DNA from: Ilyonectria destructans
Lineage: Eukaryota > Ascomycota > Sordariomycetes > Hypocreales > Nectriaceae
NCBI GenBank assembly: GCA_020740775.1
Contig: JAHEWK010000012.1
Coordinates: 1,054,001-1,118,000 of the forward strand
Reading direction: 5' to 3'
DNA: 64,000 nt
Under the pieces are notes generated by a model that did not search any database, had not been told where the DNA came from, and was given only the letters and a program-made list of their open reading frames with translations. Positions 56,938-64,000 of this stretch are shown here, piece by piece. Within the stretch, counting starts at the first letter, position 1. Each line of letters begins with the position of its first letter. Position numbers and translations under genes: made by a program.

Positions 56938-57784
56938 TTATCGGTATCGGTACTCGGGCTTGATGTAATCGGCGAAGGTCTTGGGCTCTTCGAACTCGGG
57001 GGCGTGGTGGTGGTGGTGGTCATCCTCGGCGCCGACGTAGTCCATCTTGTAGACGCTGCCGCACTCGGGGCATCGCTCAATGGGGCGGTCCTTGGTGATC
57101 TGTAGTCAATCGACGTCGTCAGCAAACCCGTTCCATCCGTCCGGTTGTGGACTTGGAGGAAGCACTTACGCCGAGCCAGTGGACGTTGTGGGAGTCGGCG
57201 GGGAAGCCGGTGCAACCAGCGAACTGCTCATCACCAGCGGATCGGACCATGATGGGGTTCTCCATCGTGCCGAGGCGGCTGGCGTCAAGAGGGCGCATGT
57301 CGAAGATGTCGACACCCTCCATCTTTCCGAGAATCTCGAGACGCTCCAGACCAGTGGCCTGCTCGAGGTCGGTGGGGACGGTTCCGGGCTGGGCACCGGG
57401 GCCGAAAAGGTCGTCCTCGGTCTTGACCTCTGTTGGCAGCTTCTCGTCAGCGATGTGCTCTTCACAATGACTCGACCGAGGTTATGGGGGATTGCGGAGA
57501 GGCGGCAATCGGGGCTCGGAATCGTGGCGACGTACCCTTCAGAGTCTTGTAGGAGCCGACCTTGGTCTGGGTAGCGGCAGCGACGGCCTCGGGGGCCTTG
57601 GGAGCATCGCCTGGAGCACAGTCAGGTCAGCCATCGTCACCAATCACCATCATACGAGGATTGCCATTGGGCGGGCGGGAGCAAAATGCGTACGGCGGAC
57701 GAAGGAGGTGGTGAAGGAGCGGGCGACGACGGGGCGAAGGGCGGCGCGGCGGGCCGCAGCGATGGCGGTGCGTTGCATGAACAT
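56938..57784 (-). CDS. COX4: Cytochrome c oxidase subunit IV (yeast Cox4; mammalian Vb)
   Basis: Four exons: 57784..57694, 57610..57536, 57459..57170, 57099..56938; 205 residues. The N-terminus MFMQRTAIAAARRAALRPVVARSF is a clear mitochondrial presequence (Arg-rich, no acids). The mature part contains HIADEKLPTEVKTEDDLFGPGA, LERLEILGKMEGVDIFDM, GTMENPIMV, then CTGFPADSH and CPECGS. The Cys and His eight residues apart in the first and the CxxC of the second match the zinc site of yeast Cox4. The C-terminus carries a five-His run followed by FADYIKPEYRYR. It is a nuclear-encoded structural subunit of respiratory complex IV at the matrix side. Confidence 0.95.
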
Positions 57785-58862
57785 TGTATCGGTTGCGCCG
57801 GCGATGGAGGTTTGGATGATGCTGGGAGAGGTGTTGTCGAGGGATTTGTGAGGATGGGCTGATTTGGGAGGAAGTTGAATGGCGGACCCAATTCGGGCAC
57901 CGGAATTGGCCAATCGCGAGCGACGTAATTTGCAACACGTGACTTCTCAGCTTCCAAGCTCGGCTGACTTTGGGACTGCCCGATGACCACGAAAACAGAC
58001 CACTACGCCGCGAAGGATGAGTTCGTATTCGGAAGGCTTATCAATTGAGGTCGAAACATGTCAATTGCGGCCTCTTCAACATCTATTGGTTTTTGTTGTT
58101 GCAACTATAGCTGTGAGAATGGTTTCGTTTCTTGGGCACCTTGGGTTTCAAGTTTAGGCCATTCATAGCGCGCCTCCCACCATACTCGCAATACTTTGTA
58201 CATCAAAGTCAATGCTGACATGGCTTGTGTAGAGAGAGTGTGTAGGAACTCCAAATGACAAAGGTTTTACCCTGATTGATCGCAATGCAGGGCGATATAG
58301 GGTTTTAATTCACAATAGGGTCATGATTATGCGCCGTGCCTGGGAGTTTTGGAATGGGCCAGTCAGTGGGTGTGCGGTCTAGAAACTTGCGTGCTTGATA
58401 ACCACAACTAGTCTATGATTTGGGAATAGTGTGAACAACTGGAGGAACTCCAGAAATGAAAGAATAATATTTGAATATTGTTTTATTTGTACCTACTCAT
58501 CAGTCACCGTCACTTTGAAGCTGAGGTAGAAATAAGCAATCGATAATTGGCGAGGGCGTGGGCGGTGACCATTAAGTGGGAATCAATCATCTAACCATCA
58601 GATGAGCCATTGCTGCCTACAGCCCCCCCGCAAACAGGCATTTGGTGAGATGGTCGTTTGCGCTCCCATTGGCTAGGATACATCAGTTTTAGTTCTCGTC
58701 ATAGAAATATAACGTGGGCTTTTTCCCTTCTCGCACGGCAAAAACGATTTTTTCCATTGTCAATCGTTGTCCTAACTCGTCGTCCTCACCTATCCTTACT
58801 CACCACAAACAATACAAGCAACCGATAACTCCTCTTAAAGCGAGCCTAAATTTAATACCGTC
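57785..58862. other. Divergent intergenic region, AT-rich; no gene
   Basis: Holds the COX4 promoter (left) and the promoter of the unknown gene at 58863 (right). Much of 58000-58600 is AT-rich without frames. No repeat borders identified. Confidence 0.5.
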
Positions 58863-59568
58863 ATGTTGGGCTCAGCCACCATTCTTCGCGGCTTCAAGAT
58901 CTCTGTGGCCGTTCTCGATGCCTTCCTTTGCGCTAATGGGGTGGACGAAACTGAAGGTCGTCCACCAATGTCCCAAAACCATCCAGATAAGGATCCCATC
59001 TCTGCCTTGCTCTACACAAAAGTCACCGAGGCAGGCGGAACTGCTAGCAAACATAAGTTTCGCGTCATGATCCCTTCCAGAGAAGGACATGATCACTCTA
59101 CTGTGGCCTATGTTACATATTCTTGGCTTACAGTCTATGCGCATCGCGACCTGCGGTTGGACGAAGAAGCGTTCGTGGAAATTCCGACAGGATTCGAAGA
59201 ACTGAGAAGGAAGGTTTTGTCCTATGTCGATACAGTATCTAAGGGTCGCATTTCAGATGAAGGGCGGATGGGCCTATTTGCTGTCCACACGCATGAGTAT
59301 CGAGGTTTATACAACCCCCAGGAACTCATTGATAGATTCAACGTCTGTCCCTCTAATCTTTTATCCTCTTGTTCTTCATTTTAGTCTACTGACTGACTGA
59401 CCTCCTTCGCCGTTCCAGGGGACTCAGTATTGCGACCAGTGTGATGCAGTTTTCAACGATCCCCAGGAATTGAAGGATTGGAATAAGCGAGCATGGAATA
59501 TGAGACAAGATCATCGTGCTGAAGTTCATGGGTCTATCGAGGGTAAGAATCCACTCCCAGATGCATAA
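58863..59568 (+). CDS. Conserved unknown protein with C-terminal CxxC
   Basis: Two exons, 58863..59342 and 59419..59568, 209 residues; donor GTCTGT is atypical but frame and acceptor (GTTCCAG) fit, and a CTGAC branch-like element is repeated just upstream of it. Conserved-looking parts: the N-terminal ATILRGFKISVAVLDAFLCANGV, DPISALLYTKVTEAGGTASKHKFRVMIPSREGHDHSTVAYVTYSW, GFEELRRKVLSYVDTV, MGLFAVHTHEYRGLYNPQELIDRF, and after splicing TQYCDQCDAVFNDPQELKDWNKRAW. The CxxC could bind zinc. I recognise no enzyme family. The stop codon is 62 bp from that of the convergent GH3 gene, so their 3' untranslated regions probably overlap. Confidence 0.72.
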
Positions 59569-59630
59569 AAGACTTTCAGGCTCGTCTCGGATCTTCTCAA
59601 CCGATGCGCACTTGTCCTGTTACTCCAACT

Positions 59631-62362
59631 CTATGGCCAAGTCTTGGTTTCATCCTGAGACAGCTGGACGCTTATTTTCATCTCATCTCCCACGCCTGTG
59701 CCTACTCCCAAAACATAGTTGCCTTCATCCAACAACCACTTGTTATCAATCCAACGGGCAACGTCGCGCCTTTGGATCGTTATACTCATCGTCGCTGATT
59801 TAGCCGGTTCAATTGTTGCTGTTTTCTCAAAACCCACCAACGCCCTTTCTTCTGGCCGGTCCTTGTGGCAAATATATAGCTGAACAACTTCTTGGCCAGC
59901 CACATTTCCAGAGTTCTCCACGGTGACGGTGACAGTCCAGTCCTCATCACTAGAACTCTCTGCAGATATCATGGAAGTGAAATGGGTGTAACTCAATCCA
60001 TAACCAAACCACCACTGTGGCTGTATGTCGGTTTGGTGGCTGTACCATCGATACCCGACCTGGGAGTCCTCCTTGTAGAGCACAGTTCCGTCAACTCCCG
60101 GCCAAGACTGCAGGTCGGAAGAGAAAGGAAGATCAGAGTAACGCCGCGGCCACGTAATAGGCAATCGGCCAGATGGATTAACAGTCCCAAAAAGCACATC
60201 TGCCAAGGCATTTCCAGCTTCCTGTCCTCCGTACCAAGCCTGCACAAATGTCGACACTCCATCAATCCACGGAAGCTCAACGGGAGATCCTGATTGATTG
60301 ACGAATATTAATTTCTCTGGCCGATTTGTACGTTTAAGGAGGGCTTCGACAAGTAGATCTTGGTCTCCTGGTAGAGCCATTGACTGCCTGTCATAGCCTT
60401 CGCTTTCCCATTCATCGCTTAGGCCTAGGACCACAACTGTCACCTCACTCTCATTTGAGAGAGTGACTGCCTCAGTTATCATGGTTTTTGAATCTGGGAT
60501 TGGCGGAGAGAAACCGATGCGAACTGATGGATTGGAGGAGAAGACATGATTAACATCGTCCGAGGAAGCCCTCTGAGCTGTTGAGTCCGTGTTCACCCAG
60601 CCCTCAATCGACACCTTGTAGTGCTTTCCAGCTTCCATAAACTTGGCATTGATGCACTCGGCGCTTCCGAATGAGTAGAATGTCTCCCCTGGCTTCTCCC
60701 AATTGGCGTTATCGACAACGAGTTCTCCGTCGACGAATAATTTGGATCCTCCGACACTGCTCAAGCTGAATGAATGCGTCCCTGAAATTGAAGGGAGGAC
60801 TGATGAGGAGACTCTGAAGGAATAAGGTGGGATAGGGTCAATCTGGAACTCCAGCGGAGCACTGTCCGACAAATCAATGTTCGAGCTGTCGCGGAATTGT
60901 GTCTCTACAATAGGACCAGATAGATCTGTCGATGCAAAGAAGTCAATCTGGACCATTGTCTTTCCCTGGGCATCTGCTGATCGATCCGAGGTCCATTGGG
61001 CCTTCTCGAAGAGAGGTAGCCACTTCAATGCGTATGCTCCAGGCGCATATTTAACAGACAAGTCGATGCCATGCGTTTTAGCCACGGCCTTGAATGATTC
61101 CATGGGCCGGCTCAGATATTGCGGGTTCATGCTCGCTGAGCCGCCACCACCAGGGGTGCCTAAAAGAGCATTGGGCCCGATGAATGCTACCTGCTTTCCA
61201 GCAAGAGTCTCCAGCTTCAAGGGCAGTGTTTGACTCGAGTTCTTGAGTAGGACAATACCACTTGCTGCCATCTCGCGCATTAGCTTGGTGTCTTCTTTGG
61301 TTGTAGAAGAAGTTTCTGTGCGGTCTCGCGACTTCTTGGCAAGCTCCGGAGAAAGTCCCAGAAGGTTGAATTTGCGAGCGAGTGATAGGATGCGGGCAAC
61401 TGAGGTGTCTAGAGCCTGTAAGGTCTCTGTCGTCGGGTTGTCCTGGATTGCCTTGAGGAGGATTTTCCCACGCTTCTCTGGGGGCCCGGGCATTTCCAAG
61501 TCAAGGCCAGCAATGAGACTCTCCAGGGTCGAGTTGGTACCGCCCCAATCACTCATGATGAGGCCTTTGAATCCCCATTCCCCTCGAAGAGTATCCTTGA
61601 TTATGGGGGCATTCTGATCCATATGTTCGCCATTGACAACGTTATATGAGGTCATGATGCAATCCGGAGGCGATTGTGACCTGATGATCATCTCGAAGGG
61701 TTTGAGGTAGATTTCTCGGAGTGCTTGCTCAGAAATCTTTGCATCAATGCTGAATCTTTCATATTCTTGCTCATTGGCAATACTATGGGAGTTTCACCCG
61801 TTAGTAATATTTTCTAAGCGAAACGGCTATGGAGGTAAGATGTTCCAAAGGGTCAACTGCTTACAAGTGCTTTGCCGTCGCTGAAATCTCACCCGTCTCT
61901 TGAACGCCACTGATATACTCGACAGCTAGTGCTCCACTGAGGAAAGGGTCCTCCCCGAAGCACTCGAAGTTGCGTCCGCCTAGAGGGTTGCGGGCACAGC
62001 ATATTGTTGGGGCGAGCAATATGTGCGCTGCTTTAGTCTTGGCTTCACGACACAGCAAACGACCCAAATCTCGCATTTGAGTTTTGCTCCATGTTGCTGC
62101 TTGGCAAACAGGACCTGGAACGAAGGCTGCAGATGGTCCGTCAACGGCGAACTTTCCGCGAGCACCAGAGGGCCCATCCGTTGTCTAGGATCGTTGGTGT
62201 TAGGTATGTGTACATTAAGAAGTCAAAGTCAAATACCTTAATCGACCCTATGCCAAGCCGTGAGACTTCTTGAGTCTGCCAGATGTCAGATCCTGAGAGC
62301 AAGAAGACTTTCTCCTCTAGAGAGAGCTGTCCTAGCAGCGTTTCAATATCAGTGGATGCCAT
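59631..62362 (-). CDS. GH3 beta-glucosidase with PA14 insert, cytosolic type
   Basis: Three exons: 62362..62237, 62184..61865, 61782..59631; 865 residues. No signal peptide (starts MASTDIETLLGQLSLEEKV), so intracellular. The N-terminal barrel has TTDGPSGARG, APTICCARNPLGGRNFECFGEDP, and the nucleophile loop GLIMSDWGG (catalytic Asp). The second domain has GIVLLKNSSQTLPLK and VAFIGPNA. A PA14-type beta-sandwich is inserted (roughly FASTDLSGPIVE to GKHYKVSIEGW), as in fungal glucosidases of the Kluyveromyces type. The C-terminal fibronectin-III-like domain ends in VSVQLSQD-type strands. It would hydrolyse imported beta-glucosides such as cellobiose. It is divergent from a sugar transporter with a shared 704-bp promoter, which supports a joint role. 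Confidence 0.93.
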
Positions 62363-63066
62363 GTTGCTGGGGTGCAGAAAGTCAGCCAGAGAGAGCGTGT
62401 ACCAGCTCCAGACATCCCTGGCTATCTGGGGAGTTCTTGACTCGATTCTTATCTGACCGAAGCCTCCTTAGCACCGGTTGTTCTCCGGGTTCTTGTGCTG
62501 CCCCGTGGTTATGAAGTTGTGGATCGCGGCTGGAATGCCTCGATTCGGACATCTCGTGCGGTTGAACCACGGTGCTTCTTATCCGAACACTCAACATGCC
62601 TCGCGGTTTGCCGATCGCGGTATTCGTGGTAATTGATTGGTAACGCCAGACTACGACAGTCGTGATAAGGGCTGCAGGAGCGCTATCACTTGCCCGACGG
62701 CCTATTGGGAATTATTCCGAGCTGGTAGTCGTATTATCGGTGGGGCTTCAACCCCAGAATCGCGGTATTTGTTTCCATTGGCCACATGCTGGATGTCTGA
62801 CTTGACTCGGGGCAGTTAAGCTAACTTAAGTGATGCGCGCCTGATATGAGCAAGGATGCAACTACGTAGTTATCTCTCACTTCGGTCCGTTTTGGACTGG
62901 TTTGTTGCCTGAACTTGGAAGCGGGGGCGGGGCATCTTAATCTGGAGCCAACTTGGGAGAGGTTTGACTCAAGTGTTTAGATAGTGAGCTTAAAGAAGGC
63001 CCCTCCCATCAAATAGTGAGCGCCAAAAGTATCCGAATCTCAGGTTCAATATTATTCTTCATCATA
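62363..63066. promoter_or_regulatory. Shared divergent promoter of GH3 and transporter genes
   Basis: 704 bp between the two start codons, with no gene. Sites visible by eye: a tandem CreA/Mig1-type GC box at 62921-62932 and several CGG/CCG half-sites including CGG-N7-CCG near 62470-62485. Which half-sites are used by a Zn2Cys6 activator cannot be judged. Confidence 0.55.
62921..62932 (+). promoter_or_regulatory. Tandem CreA-type site GCGGGGGCGGGG
   Basis: Two adjacent SYGGRG matches (GCGGGG twice). The CreA/Mig1 carbon-catabolite repressor of filamentous fungi prefers paired sites. It lies 135 bp upstream of the transporter ATG, where repression by glucose would be expected. Confidence 0.5.
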
Positions 63067-64000
63067 ATGTCTCCGGCCGACAGCATGGCTCGCAGAGAGC
63101 CAGAGCGGCATGACTCAAGTGGCACATACCTTCTTGCCATGGCCTGCTTCGTTGTGACAGCGAACGCAGCAACGCAAGGTTATGACTCCTCCATGATGGT
63201 GAGTTATCATTGAATGCCCCGCCCCCGTTAGATGATGCCGAATTTTGCTCACACAACTGCATAGAATGGCCTCCAGATTTTACCTTCTTACACCGACTAT
63301 TTTGGACTGACGACGACAACACTTGCTCTCAATGTCGCCATTGTCTTCGCTGGCTCTGTGATAGCCATGCCCATTGCTGGCCCCATCGCCGACGTATGGG
63401 GTCGTAAGTGGGGAATTGCCATTACTGCGATCATATCCATTATCGGTGCTACCATCCAGGGCGCTGCTGTTCATGAGGCCATGTTCTGTATTGGCAGATT
63501 GCTTGTCGGTGTTGCCATTACGACAGGTTCTACGGCTGCTCCCGCGTACGTTTCGGAACCCCTAAACTACATGTGATCGGCATGCTTACATCAAACATAG
63601 TTACATCTCCGAAGTCGCACATCCTAGGAATCGTGTCATGCTTACTGGTCTTTATGGCACGAGTTGGTATATCGGCAGCCTCATTGCGGCCGGCGTTACG
63701 TATGGCAGCCAGTTCATCACCACCACTTGGTCATGGCGACTTCCCTCTCTTGTATGTCGAGAATGCATATTTCATCCAAACTTGAACTAATTTGATGACT
63801 AGCTCCAATTCATCCCTTCAATTCTATGCCTTGTGCCCCTACCATTCATACCGGAAAGCCCGCGTTGGCTTATTTACAAAGATAGACATGAGGAAGCTTT
63901 AGCTATTCTGACGAAATACCACGGCCAAGGCGACCCAAACTCCACTGTCGTTGCTATAGAGTACGCCGAGATCTGTCAGACTCTAGAACATGAAAAAGCA
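63067..64000 (+). CDS. MFS sugar transporter, N-terminal part (cut by window end)
   Basis: Exons 63067..63198, 63265..63545, 63601..63751 and 63803 to beyond 64000. The first half of a 12-helix sugar porter is visible: TYLLAMACFVVTANAATQGYDSSMM, spliced to NGLQILPSYTDYFGL; ALNVAIVFAGSVIAMPIAGPIADVWGRKWG (the D-x-x-GRK motif between helices 2 and 3); IGRLLVGVAITTGSTAAPAY joined to ISEVAHPRNRVMLTGLYG; and PFIPESPRWLIYKDRHEEALAIL, the classic PESPRWL signature after helix 6. It acts at the plasma membrane as a proton symporter. The pairing with an intracellular GH3 suggests a disaccharide substrate (cellobiose or lactose type), but this is inference. Confidence 0.9.

Overview
This is nuclear DNA of a filamentous ascomycete, most likely a sordariomycete. 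The support is gene structure (46-350 nt introns with GTATGT/GTAAGT-type donors, tiny exons), GC-rich coding sequence, and gene content: a Crh-type GH16 wall enzyme, a GT15 mannosyltransferase, a fungal DUF7025-type AAA ATPase, NACHT/NLR debris and an Mvp1 sorting nexin. I cannot fix the genus. All exon borders below were worked out by eye from reading-frame phase and splice consensus.

Layout. 0.5-1.0 kb: small single-pass membrane protein (-). 2.6-11.2 kb: an AT-richer accessory patch with three damaged genes: a 5'-truncated NACHT/NLR pseudogene (-), an AAA ATPase gene with a one-base frame break (-), and a large orphan membrane protein interrupted by one in-frame TAG (+). 11.9-24.5 kb: kinase-like protein (+), secreted lactonase-fold beta-propeller (-), alpha/beta hydrolase (+), NAD(P)-binding reductase-like protein (-), cytochrome P450 (-), GPI-anchored Crh glycosidase/transglycosylase (-). 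24.5-43.3 kb: gene-poor, holding only two SANT/Myb-type nuclear proteins that point away from each other across a 9.2 kb gene-free spacer; it contains a perfect 23-bp hairpin and several GTAC-rich islands. 43.3-59.6 kb: dense housekeeping block with dihydroxyacid dehydratase (+, with an 8-nt microexon), Mvp1 (-), mitochondrial ribosomal protein uL15m (-), metallophosphoesterase (-), GT15 mannosyltransferase (-), DUF4604 protein (+), cytochrome c oxidase subunit IV/Vb (-) and an unknown conserved protein (+). 59.6-64 kb: a cytosolic-type GH3 beta-glucosidase with a PA14 insert (-), divergent from an MFS sugar transporter (+) cut by the window end; the shared 704-bp promoter carries a tandem CreA-type GC box.

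How they fit. Most genes are independent single-copy cellular functions. The clearest functional pairing is GH3 plus transporter, which would import an oligosaccharide and hydrolyse it inside the cell. The P450, hydrolase and reductase lie near one another, but no biosynthetic core enzyme is present, so I do not call a metabolite cluster. I saw no tRNA or rRNA gene, CRISPR array or intact transposon.
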